64,000 bases of DNA. Origin: Atherinomorus stipes. Lineage: Eukaryota > Chordata > Actinopteri > Atheriniformes > Atherinidae. Both the position numbers and the translations under genes were made by a program. This document shows, piece after piece, positions 25,377-36,291 of this stretch. The notes beneath the pieces were generated by a model. It was given only the letters and a program-made list of their open reading frames with translations. It made no database searches and was not told where the DNA came from. Each line of letters opens with the position of its first letter. Positions within the stretch are counted from its first letter, which is position 1. The stretch spans positions 310,001-374,000 of the forward strand of contig JALJCO010012814.1 in assembly GCA_023101725.1 (NCBI GenBank), given 5' to 3'.

Positions 25377-25749
25377 TAGGGGTGGGAAAAAATATCGATA
25401 CATTGAAATATCGTGATATTTTCATATCAAGTTGATATTTAAAATTGTGGTATCAATCTAGTTTACTTAAAAAATCTTGAGATTTCAACTCACGATATTT
25501 CGTTAATTCTTGCGAGATTTCATTAATAAAATAGATCGATACTGTGTTTTTAAATGTCAATATAAAATCAGCATATGAAAATAGAGCAAAATTTGTGAAT
25601 TCTTACGAGATTTCGTAACAGAACAATGAAATATCGCAAATTTTTGTTAGTAAAATAGATCAATACCAGGTTTTTAAATGTCAAAAAATTATATCGGCCT
25701 ATGAAAATATCCCCATATTTCAGTGTATCAATACATTTTCCTACCCCTA
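25377..25749. mobile_element. hAT-like element with TAGGGGTGGG ends
   Basis: TAGGGGTGGGAAAAAATATC at the left pairs imperfectly with GTATCAATACATTTTCCTAC and CCCTA at the right. The interior is rich in ATATCG motifs. There is no coding capacity. Confidence 0.65.
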
Positions 25750-26020
25750 GTCTTTAGAAGCTTTAAAGTCTGTAAAATAGAAGTTTTTGAAGAAGTTTTT
25801 GGGTCAATGTGACACAAATGTAGATGAATGCTGGATTTATTTTCCATTACATAGCCGTGAGTCTTTAGGAGGCTGTATTTTTTCCTAATGTTATTTGGAA
25901 AAGCTGTGAAGGCTGAATTCATATCACTACTGCCTGAACTCCTTACACCATCATGGATCCATGATGCATATAATGTCGGGCGCACTGGACTTGAAAATAT
26001 CCGATAAACATTGAGGACTA

Positions 26021-26556
26021 TCATATTTCCGGACTATACAGTAAGTCGCACTTTTTGTCATAGTTTGGCTGCTCCTGCGACATAGTCTAGTGTGACTTGT
26101 ATATCAAAATAAATCAAATGTAACATATTTAGATGTTTTAATTTATATTGACTGACATGAGCCAAGGGGTAAACATTGCCACATGAGGGCACTCAACTGT
26201 ATTCTGCTCCGAGGGCAACGATCCCAAAACAGCTTTATCTCAACGAGAGGAGTTCGTTGTGAACACCTGGCTGTACTGCCTGTGCGGTGGAACAAATCCT
26301 CAAAAAACATGTTTACTTCTTAATTATGATGTTTTTTGATTCATTATGGTTTTTACAAGCATTAACTTTGTAATCATAGTGATTGGGAAATTTTTAGCAG
26401 TAACAAATAGGATATGAAAAATCCCAAAATCTCATTTTAAATGAATAAATGTGACCTATCGTCCTGTGAGACTTTGTTTTGTTTACTCTTCATGGGGCAT
26501 TTTTTGACTGATGTGACTTTTACTCCAGAGCGACTTACAGTCCTGAAAATATGGTA
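26021..26556. mobile_element. DNA transposon with TTTCCGGACTATA ends
   Basis: The left text ATTTCCGGACTATACAGTAA and GTCGCACTTTT pairs with AGAGCGACTTACAGTCCTGA and AAATATGG at the right. I know this element as a widespread fish repeat, but cannot name its superfamily with certainty. Confidence 0.7.
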
Positions 26557-27118
26557 CGTCTTTATTTCTCATAAATCAGGGTTTCTTTTAAGATTTGCTC
26601 CATAATTTCCCTTTTTTTTTTTTTAAGTCCAAAGAGTTTGAAGAACATTTGATGGCATCATTTGCTCTCCTTTGATTCTTTTTGTTTTCAAATCATGTCA
26701 TCAGTGTTGATAGATGGTACTCAAGGACTTCAGCAACGGAAATAATCTACTTCTTCCCATCAACATCCCCCTCTGACGTTCACCTTCACTTTGGCTCTGC
26801 TTTGAAATATATTTAAGCAGTGCAGCACTTCAGCTTCTCCACACACACTTCTTATTTTAACCCCCTGCTTTGTTATGCCTTGCACTAGAGTGGGCTGTTT
26901 AAATATTAACCGCTACATATGTCGAGGGGTGGGGGCTCATTTTGCTCTATAGTCTTGTGGAAAAAAGATGCCACTGCAGTAAGGTGGTTCGCGCCCCTTC
27001 ACAAGCTGCATCTGCCTGCTGCGATGCTGAATCTGAATCCATCGCTCTGCAAATGTGAACCTTTTAGCCGCCTGGCCAACAGAAGCTGCTGTCAGGAGGC
27101 CATCAAGGGAGTTGCTGG

Positions 27119-27142
27119 AGAGAGAGAGAGAGAGAGAGAGAG
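27119..27142. repeat. GA dinucleotide microsatellite
   Basis: About twelve GA units, about 1.5 kb before the alternative ANKS1A start. Confidence 0.9.
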
Positions 27143-28670
27143 CACATGAGCAGCCACATCACTTCCCCCCCTCTCCAATTACTCCAGTGTTTGCCAGTGA
27201 TGCCTGGACTTGATTGGCTCCAACTCTGCAGTGTTCTTGCGTTTCATCTCTTTACTGATTAACTTTTTTTTTCTTAAGGGGAGTAATAGTGGAAGAGAGA
27301 CGGAAATGCAAATGCAAAAAACCAAAGAGGGTGCCGAGACACAAATGCTGCAGGAACCCAAAAGCAAATGCAAGTAATTGGGGGTGTTGGGGGGGGGGGG
27401 GGGTGCACAAGCTGAGATACTAGCTTGCATTGACAAAGAGCAGCCACCTGCAGTGTTTCAGAGAGAGACGGGGGGAGGAAGAGTGCATGCAACGAGTGGA
27501 GAGAGAGGGAGGAGAGGGGAATCATAGGCAGCAGAACTGTGAACAGGCAGGACAATAGGAGGACTGCACTTCGACATGCAGGATTATGTGGTGAAGGGTT
27601 AAGATGTTTTTGTAGGAAAAAGGGGGCTGCTGCTGAGCGTATATCGCTGCTTTAGCTCACTTGTCTGTAGCAGAGTTACTTCTGACAGAAAGCTATATCT
27701 AAAAGTGCTCTTTTAAGTGGCTGGCTGGATTCTCACTTCCCATCTGGATTGTTTTTTTTTTTCTTTTTTTCTCTTTGACAGACTTTTGGGGTGACCAGAT
27801 GGAGTTGTCGCTGTGGGACTCTCATCTGGAACAGGGTTGGTTCTGCTGCAGGTTTAGTTGATAAGAGAGAGACTTTTAGATGTGCATAAATGTTGTTATA
27901 GTCTGATATGTATTTGTTTGTGCTTGAGAAGCAGTAACTGGCTTCCACTGTGGAGAAGAGAGTAGATGGTGTTGAAAGAGGGAGCACATATCAGTGAGGA
28001 GTAGAGGCAGTCTTCTGTCTTTGTGCAGGGTGGCTGCTCTCTGTTCGGGCTGCTGACCGCTGTCAGTGTAGCGCTGCTTTGTGATCAATCTCAGCTCTTT
28101 GCAGTCATGTCACAGGTCTGCTACAGTCCCCGCTCGCTCTCTTTCTGCCTGTGCTGCTCCTTTTCTTATTAACATTATATCTCAGTTTGATTCCCAGATG
28201 GTGTTTGATGGATAATATCTTGGTGAGGTTGGCCACGTGTATAAGGAATGGGTGTTTTTACTAGTTAACCGCGCAACTTTCCAACTGTTTGAAACAAGCG
28301 GTCTTCACTGGAAGAGCTTTGTCAAAGTTAAGAAATTTTATTTGCCTCTCTGACTTTGAGTTTTGTTACCCAGCTGGTGCTCTATGAACTCTTCTTATTT
28401 CACCACTCATGCAGGATGTTGACTGTGAATCTGTGTGTGGCATGTTTCAGCCAAACTAGAACTGAGGATTTTGTGGATATCTGCTGGTAGTCCCCCAGCT
28501 CATATCCCCTTTCACCACCTCCTTTAACCCCTGCGCCAGGGGCAGTTAAAGACGTCTTGGGTAACTGTGGTTCGGCCACCGCAGCCTTGCGGGAGCTGAC
28601 GCCCTGTCCACGGATTACGCTGTCTCCCTCAGCCTCTTGTTGCCAGTGCACTCGGCTCTGCTGGCCGAGA

Positions 28671-28874
28671 ATGATGTGGCAATGTCACGTCTCATCCTCA
28701 GAGTGCCGCTGCTACCGTCTGAAAGGTTTCTCCCTCCTGAAGCGCTTTCCCCTGTCGGCAGGTGCTGCAGGCCGGCTGCTGGACCAGCCTGTGGGAGACT
28801 GGCTGGAGCACGTGGGGCTGCCGCAGTACGAGAGCAAACTGCTGCTGAATGGGTTTGACGACCTGCACTACATG
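28671..28874 (+). CDS. anks1a: Alternative first coding exon: short (AIDA-1-like) ANKS1A isoform
   Basis: ATG ATG TGG at 28671 has A at -3 of both ATGs. It opens a frame that reads through the SAM1 acceptor into the SAM1 exon. The first residues are [16 protein letters not shown], followed by [15 protein letters not shown]. The short AIDA-1b isoform of the paralogue ANKS1B starts, as I remember it, MMWQCH and reaches [10 protein letters not shown] at the same distance. From FPL to the SAM residues VG(D/Q)WL both have the same number of residues. That gapless match is hard to explain by chance. Joined to the following exons it gives about 487 residues: SAM1, SAM2, PTB and tail without ankyrin repeats. 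Expression is not shown by the sequence. Confidence 0.75.
28762..28874 (+). CDS. anks1a: ANKS1A SAM1 exon, first half
   Basis: The exon is 113 nt, phase 1 to 0. It encodes [20 protein letters not shown] and then [18 protein letters not shown]. This is the start of SAM1, with the VG(D/E)[21 protein letters not shown] signature. A second acceptor 9 nt downstream (CTGCAG ending at 28770) also keeps the frame and would give the human-like spacing G-RLLDQ. The donor is ATG|GTAAGC. Confidence 0.95.
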
Positions 28875-29095
28875 GTAAGCTCTTCATTCTGATATAGTAG
28901 TTTCTCTATGTCGTACGTCCTCATCTGTGTTCTGGGATACATTGAATCCTTTCTCTTGTTTCTTCGTAATTCTCTTCAGTGTTTCAGGCTTGGAACTTTT
29001 TTCATTTCTGTCATCACTTTTAGATTTTTTTTTTCTGTCTCATGTCTCACTGACTGTTGAACCTCAGGGTTGTGTTATTGTGCATTAATCTAGCT

Positions 29096-29285
29096 CAGTG
29101 TTTCCCTACTCCAGTCCTAAGGACCCATTGCCCTCCATGTCTTTAATGTGATTCAGATTTATGAACTTCCTTCTCTTTTGAAAGTCTTTTAACGAGCCTT
29201 TCATTTGATTCAGGTGTGAAAAATTAGGGTTCCCTCCAGGACATGCAGGGCAGGGTGTCCTGAAGACTGGAGTTGGGAAACACTT
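29096..29285. mobile_element. hAT-like MITE with CAGTGTTTCCC ends
   Basis: CAGTGTTTCCCTACTCCAGT pairs with ACTGGAGTTGGGAAACACTT. The interior GATTCAGGTGTG is typical of this fish repeat. The length is about 190 bases. Confidence 0.75.
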
Positions 29286-29865
29286 GCCCAAGTGCACTGG
29301 AATTCAGTGCGTAGTGCGCACTGTGTACTTCATCTGTAGTGCACACTATTGTTGCTAAATGCTGACCCAAACAGAGCACTGCACTTACAGGAAGTGACGG
29401 ACTAGCATTGCCCGCTAACATGAGCTAACTCTACTGAGCAGGTATAACCGTCGCCTCAAAAAAATGCCCAGATCATAACTGTCATCAGGGAGTAAGCAGC
29501 TTGGTAGCATGCCACAGTATACATTAGTAATTATGTCTAAATCATTCATAAACATCACTTAAATCAGTGCAACACCACCTCAGATGCAGCAGGGGTCGCC
29601 TCCGCTTTGTCCACCGCCATGATTCAGCTCTGAAAGCAGTTCGAAAGTCCCGCCTCTTCCACTACGTCAGCAAGATGGCGTCCGTTTAGTGCGAGTAGTG
29701 TGCTTCATTTTGCACTTGTTACATCCTTAAATGACAGCATGAACGCACAACACACTAAAAAAAAGGTTGAAGTGTTTGAAGTGCTCAAGCGCGCGGTTTG
29801 AGACACGGCCACTGATCTAGCTGATGTCATTAGTGAGCTGCGATCCTGATGTTTTTTGTTTTTCT

Positions 29866-30390
29866 AAAAAACTTTATTCCAAGACGGCAAAATACAATAC
29901 AGAAGGCACTTTTTCACCAATTCACCAATCACCCAAACATTAACTTAGCTGAAGCAGAAATGACTCCATCAAAGCCATAACAAAATACAATAAATAAATA
30001 CAAAAAGGCACAATGACAGAAAAGGACAGAAAAACAAACAAATAAATAAATAAAAAGAATAAAAACTGCATACAAATAAGACAGGGCTTTATCATAATAA
30101 GTCAAAATGGTCCAACAAAGAAAATACTTTGATTACATGTTTACTTTTGATCATGTTCAGTGATTTAGAGTGTTAAGCTCATTCTTCCAATGATTAAATT
30201 GGGGCTTTTGAAGTATCTACATCTATGTATAAAGAATTTTCCAATTAAATCAAGAAGTTTCCTAAATATTCAAGTGAGTTATCATCGTCTTCAAAACCAT
30301 ATGACACCAAAATATCCGACAGTGGGGGAAATACAATGTCCTTTCAACGTAGCCAGTTTTGTAGTTCTGTCGGTTGCAGTCCTGATGTTC
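29866..30390 (-). mobile_element. 3' end of an L1/Tx1-type LINE
   Basis: On the minus strand a short frame just before 30170 reads KLLDLIGKFFIHRCRYFKSP followed by NLIIGRMSLTL and a stop. The (G)KFFIHRC(R/K)(Y/F)xKxxP pattern is what I know from the C-terminus of L1/Tx1 ORF2 proteins. It is followed on that strand by an A/T-rich 3' tail to about 29866. It is heavily 5'-truncated and non-functional. Confidence 0.6.
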
Positions 30391-31006
30391 TAGCAGCTAC
30401 AGCTAGATTCATGAATTATTTCTGAATGAATGCCGCACAAAAGTTACTATTGCATTTAAAGAGTTCATTTGCAAAAACAGTTAACCACTATTTAGAAAAA
30501 AATGGAGTTAACTGCTTCTCGTCACTGTTGGGTACAAACCTCCTATCTCCATTCAACATCATTAAAACCCTCATCTTCATGCGAGTGTGATTCGGTGAAA
30601 ATATTCAAAAAGTAAATGAAGAGTTTATTTGCAGAAGCAGTTAACTCAGTTAACTGCGAGTGTCTGTATTCTGACAAGCTCTCAGGGAAAGCATCCACAG
30701 GTGATTACTAGCTTTAGCAACCATTAAACTCAGCCATATGCGGTCAGCGCCATCATGGCCGCTCACTACGAGCGGGTTGTGAAAGAAGCAGCAGGTTCCC
30801 ATCTACCTGGCTAGAACAGACAAGCATCTCACTGATCTATGGGATGCTGTTACCAGGCTGACAAGTTAATCCAGCACACAGTGTGCAGTGCCACTCTGAG
30901 TTAGCCGTGTTGCTTTTGTCTGTAATGAGGACTGATGGAGAGCAGAGAATGAGGGACCCAGCTGGATGGCGGAGCTGGTAAATAACTTAACAATGAAACA
31001 AACATC

Positions 31007-31007
<1 letters not shown>

Positions 31008-31048
<41 letters not shown>

Positions 31049-31056
31049 GTGTGTGT
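31008..31056. repeat. GT dinucleotide microsatellite
   Basis: About 24 GT units with one C interruption. Confidence 0.95.
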
Positions 31057-34000
31057 AGGGCCCAGCACTCACCTTTTCCTAAACATAATAAAAGACATGT
31101 AGCCCCAGATTTTCAGTCCGTTCTACGCCATCAGTCATCCAGTTGTCTCGTGTTTATCAAGAAAAACATAACATATTGTTAAGAAAGAAGTTTTTGTTGC
31201 ATCTAGCCCGTATAACACCATGAAATAAATGCAAGCCAGATCTAGAGGCCTGCAAATGCCTAAAAACTCACGCACAAAACATAAACAGCTGATTAATAAA
31301 ACAATGAAAATAACCAAAATGGACACAAATTAAAACAATGTGATGTTAATGCCTCACTTTAATCTGTAATCCCTAAATTTCAGCTGGACCCCATTTTTCC
31401 ATGAGCTGTATGATCCTTCTGATGTTGTGGAGAGGGATAATAGCTGTCTTGTTTTTCAAAGTATGATGCAAGGTCTCTCTGGACCTGTGCACTTCTGATG
31501 TAAAGCATACATGTTCAACATTTGAAAAACAACAGATAAATTTAATATTAAAAAGTCCAACTTCTAATTTCATTTTGGCTCACAACAAACAAAACCTAAA
31601 AGACAATTTGTGGCCTTAGCACAGCATTTGCAACTCCTTTACTCAGTTACATAGTATTATATGTGCAAATCTTAAATGATAAAATCCAAACTTCTTATTT
31701 ATTTTGTCCTTGTAATACAGCAGTAGACTTTATCTTTGGTCTTTACAGCATTGTTGCGATAAAGCAGATGTCCTTTGTGTGTCTGCACAGATAGGATCTT
31801 TGCTTGGGGCAAAGCACTCCTTAAATCCAGTATTTCCACAAACACAGGCACGGATAACTGAATCAGAAAGCTACTCAACTGCAATCACAAGTTGACCTAA
31901 CCCACTGTAGTCATAGCAGCATAGCATACAGTAAGCAGGCAGAGGCCAGATTTCATTAGCGGCTAACAAATTCCTCACTCATTGTCTAAAAACCCTCCTC
32001 AGAAGTACAGATGTGACCTTTTTTTTTTTTCTTACAATGTAAAAATTGTATGTTTCTCAAAGGACAAACCTTAATCAAGAAGTGACATATCAGCCAGGTG
32101 TTTAGTGTGAGATGACTAATAAGTAAACTGTGTTGACTCTGCCACTCAGTCCACCATCATCTAAGTCTAACCTGCAGGTTGGCTTTAGAAGTGGATCGAT
32201 ACCGGCTCTGATTGGGTTGTGTTCAAGCCGCACGGCCGAGACGAGCCTCCCCCGAAACCAATTAGATGCTTTTTATCGACTTGTGGAGCAAATGTCCCCG
32301 ACCGGAGGAGCTCTGCGCAGCCGTGCAGTTCCCTGGTCCTCACCAGTGCTGACAAGTTGTTGAAATGAAATGACTCCTTTCCCCCTGCTCTCCTCTTCTG
32401 TGCAAAGCCTCTGCTGGCCGTGACAGATTCAGCCAAGGGTGTTTTCTGCAGAGGCACTTCTTTGTCTGAGGCTAGCTTTTATGCAACCAGCTAGAGACGA
32501 GCAAATTCTCTTTGATAGGGCATTTTAGAAGCAATAACTTCTTTGGAGGGAGTTTGCTTTTAATCTAAAAGTTTAACAGTGGGCAGACAGGCATAAAAGT
32601 TCTGTTTGTACTTTGCTGGAGTGTCTGTGCGATCTCATTCCTGCAGTTTCTCCATCTTTCTAGTTTTCTCATCTTCCTGTCCTCATTGTTTTAACTGCCA
32701 TTAAATGCCTGAAAAGTTACACTGGATTGAATCGATGCGACCGAACCCTGCAGGAAAATCCAGTAATGGCTTCATGCATTAGGCGGTGAAGAACTGTGAA
32801 TGGATTAATTGATTTCTCTGTGGTGCAGCGATGGCGATGCATTAATATCCATTTAAAAGCATTTGCACATGAATTAAGCTGGAAAAGAATTATTCACTCT
32901 GTCAGAGTTTTCTGTGAGCTTTTTATCCTTAGGTCTGTGTGGCCTTATCAGTCAGTTTAGCAGGACAAACTCTGACTCGGTGCTGTTGGTTATCCGGTGT
33001 TTAGGCGGTCAAACTGAGTTATCTGTGTCACGGAGAGCCCGACATGAATTCAGAGTGCTTTCAAACCAGGGGGAGCGCTGTGGCACAGGGACAGAGCGGC
33101 ATATTAATGAGAGGAGAGCAGAGTTGGATTGGCGGCACAAGTACAGAGAGCCTTCTATGATGAATATATCCCAGCACTAGATAGTTGTCAGCATCTCATC
33201 ATGCTGTTTGTGTGTTTAAATAGCTTTGAATAAAGCTTAATTACAGGGGTAACTAACATTTATGATGTGAAAGATTATTTTACTCATTCAGGTTGCACTC
33301 ACAGGTCATCCGTGAGCAGCATTAAGTTCATTAAGTTATGAGTGGCAGCAAAAAGTAGATTAAACTATTGACTAACATTTCAAGATGCTATCATTTGTTT
33401 TTTTGCGTAAGACATTAAAATAATAATTAAAAAAAATCAGTCATGGAGTTTTATGCCCGACCAACAGCCCAAAACATTTTCCTGTAAGACCTTGAAAAAC
33501 TAATTACGACATGAAACAATATTTCTGAAATCTGAGGGATTTTCAGGAAAAAATTACATAATTATCAATATTCATTAAAATCTTTCATTCTAAGCCTGAA
33601 TTAGAAACTAAACAACCTGAACTTCTGAATTTAGGCGTAATACATTTCCCTTAATGTTAATCAGCTTTATTTAAACATATTAAAGAGCTTCTTATAATAT
33701 TTCTAAAACATTTCCATCAAGTATAACAGGATTTAAAGGGAGCAGCACACAAACATTGCATCTAGAAATGAGTTGAAATTCAACTTTCAACTTTATTTGT
33801 ATAGCGTCCATTCATGATTTGAAATGCAGAACACTGGAGCAATCTTCCAGTGTTTTGCATTCCTGCATGATGACTCCCTATGTAGATGGAACAGTTGAAA
33901 TTTAGGTCCAGTAACGGACAGTAGTTGGGTTTATCAAGACAAAGATGTGTCATCTGACAGTATTTTTGTTCTTGAACTCACTTCTGTGTCAGATTGGATG

Positions 34001-34679
34001 ACAACTGAACACGATGTCTCCGTTATAGCCCCCCAAAATGTGAAAGGAGCACAGAAAAGAGGTAAAAACAATGTTATTGCATATGCAGTATATATACAGT
34101 ATCTTCCCCCACAGAGCCATTTATCAGCTAATAAGAAAATAATATAATCTTCCATCCAAAGTGAAAGTGCTGCTATCCATTCAGCCCATGAACTAGTTTG
34201 AATCATCTACTGAAGAGGCAGTGATAACGTTGCTGCTTAGAGATAGTGGGCTTAAAGTAGTAAAGTAGCAGGATGAGACATCAAAGTTGTAAAGAAAATA
34301 TATGATATGATATGAGCTATTACCAAACTATATACATTTGACTTTTAGAAAGTTCCGATGCTCACCATGCTTTTATCTTCTGCAAGTGCCTTTCTGTCTC
34401 TGCCCATGTTGCATATTTATCCAATATGAAGACCTTGTCAATATAAAACTGCAACACTGGTGTCTTACTCATGAAAGCTGAGATTAGCATAGTGGCACCA
34501 CTGGCAGCTACACAAAGAAAACCCTGCACTCCACACAGCCTGAAAAACAGGCAGTCAGGTTTGACCCACTGACGGCCTCTCCTCTGTGACACCAAAATGA
34601 ATGATGCTGATGGTAGAAGTTTTAGCTTTGCTGCTTTACATCACATGCATTAATCTCTCAGCTTACAGCTAGTTATCAA

Positions 34680-35030
34680 AGTTCAAAGTCATTTATTGTC
34701 GTTCCACTTTGTTAGACATGACAGAACAAAATTTTTACCCAGGTCCCAGATAAAAAAAAAACAAAAAAACAAAAAGAAAAACTAAGAACAGGCACAATCT
34801 AAAAGCAGACATTTCTATTGACAGACATTCACAAAGATGTCAGTATAAATAGTGCATGAGAGGCAGCAGATAGCATAAAGGTGTGTAAAAAGGCCACTAA
34901 TGTGTGCATAGACTTAAAGTGCAAGTCAGTACTTTGTTACAGGTAATGCTTGAAGGGAGTTCACCAACCTCACCGCTTCAGAGAAGATGCTGGATCTCAG
35001 CCTTGATCAACAGTCCTGGTCGTATTCTTC
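34680..35030 (-). repeat. Probable retroelement-derived fragment
   Basis: The start CAAAGTCATTTATTGTCGTT and the A-rich tract at 34750-34790 look like the tail of a minus-strand interspersed repeat. The family was not determined. Confidence 0.35.
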
Positions 35031-35179
35031 CTCCCCAGCTCATATCACTGACCACTCTGCAACCCTGACATTGATTTATGGCTCCTTTCTCCATTATCCA
35101 TTACCTGCCACACAGTCTCAAAGCTGATATTGTGTGTAACCAAACACTATTTTGACTATCCTTCACCACATCCCCTGTC

Positions 35180-35181
<2 letters not shown>

Positions 35182-35211
<30 letters not shown>
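35182..35211. repeat. 30-base C homopolymer
   Basis: An uninterrupted run of 30 C. Its true length cannot be trusted from assembled sequence. Confidence 0.85.
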
Positions 35212-35568
35212 ACCCCTCTTACCCCCAACACACTTAAGTCCCATATAAGGAATTATCGACTATAGTCCACCCACAACAGTCAGTAGGCTGGGTTCTATGG
35301 AGGATATCACTCAGAAGTAATTGACCCTTTTCTGCAGTGGTAGCACACTTGGGATCAATACTTTGCCTGCAGCAAAGGATCTTCTCATGGAGGATTCATC
35401 TCAGTTTACATTTAACCTTGAATTGAATTGAAGCACCGGAGATGATTTTATTATCTGTTTCTTATCTGCAGGTTGTGTGTTTTAAGCAGTTTTCCAGGGT
35501 AGTAGATGTTTTGGTCTCAACCTCTTAGAGCATTCACTGACACCGTCCCTTCCTGTTTCCCTCTGTAG

Positions 35569-35667
35569 GGGAGCAATGTAATGGAGGACCAGGACTTGAG
35601 AGAGATTGGAATCACTGACCCAAGCCACAGAAAGAAGATCCTGCACGCGGCTCGTTCTTTACCAAAG
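35569..35667 (+). CDS. anks1a: ANKS1A SAM1 exon, second half
   Basis: The exon is 99 nt, phase 0 to 0. It encodes [20 protein letters not shown] followed by [13 protein letters not shown]. It completes SAM1: the ExDLREIGI..(P/S)xHRKKIL helix is the typical SAM C-terminal helix. In mammals SAM1 binds the EphA2 SAM domain. The acceptor is CTCTGTAG and the donor is AAG|GTGATG. Confidence 0.97.
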
Positions 35668-36242
35668 GTGATGGATCACTGACACCTTCAGACTCCTTCC
35701 ATGTTAGCTTAGAAGGTGCCGATACCAAAGCCCTAGAGGATTGGTATAAGGTTAGAAATCATTCCTACATGGGTGCACTTAAGGGTGGTTTTCCATGACT
35801 CTGCTGAGTAGTTTTATTGTACTTGGCTGCTGAATGGACAACAGATTTCTAATTAATAATAAAAAAAAATAAATAAAAAAAAACGACTGATCACTTCTTA
35901 CATTCACATATATGATAAACTAGAATTAGTCTGCCACAGATCTCTTCTAGACTATAAAGTGACCAGTTATGTACAACTTCTTTATTTGTATTCTGACTTT
36001 TACATAACATAATGACCACTTTTATCCTGCCAACTTTAGCTGTGGAGTGTTGTTTTTGGCAGCTATTTGAGTTTTAGTTTTAGTTTTAGTTTTTTTGAAA
36101 AAAATTTTTTTTATTTTTTTTTATATTTTATAAAATTTTTTTTATAATATTTTTATAGTTTTTTTATAAAAAAAAAAAAAAAAGTTTTAATTTAATTTTA
36201 GAAAAAAAAAAAAAAAAAGTTTTAGTTTATTTTTTTTAGGTA

Positions 36243-36291
<49 letters not shown>

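Larger units (their letters stand above)
24712..28670 (+). other. anks1a: ANKS1A intron; possible internal promoter region at 3' end
   Basis: Between 25.2 and 26.6 kb this intron is a stack of DNA transposons. From about 26.9 kb to 28.67 kb it has a GA run (27119-27142), a 15-G run (near 27389) and an E-box CACGTG at 28234. CpGs are more frequent just before the candidate alternative start at 28671. If the short isoform is real, its promoter and 5' UTR must lie here or just upstream; I cannot place the start site. A pyrimidine-rich CTCCCTCAG ending at 28632 could accept a 5' UTR exon. Confidence 0.4.
28875..35568 (+). other. anks1a: ANKS1A intron inside SAM1, 6.7 kb
   Basis: The intron holds a hAT-like MITE (29096-29285), an L1/Tx1-type LINE 3' end on the minus strand (29866-30390), a GT microsatellite (31008-31056), a possible retroelement fragment (34680-35030) and a 30-base C run (35182-35211). 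The 32.70-32.91 kb stretch looks like unique sequence rich in homeodomain-type ATTA/TAAT cores. I see no exon. Confidence 0.65.

Noticed and set aside
28557..28670. Extending the alternative first exon upstream to a TTG at 28557
   Set aside because: The frame is open, but there is no ATG before 28671. The similarity to AIDA-1b begins exactly at the double ATG.
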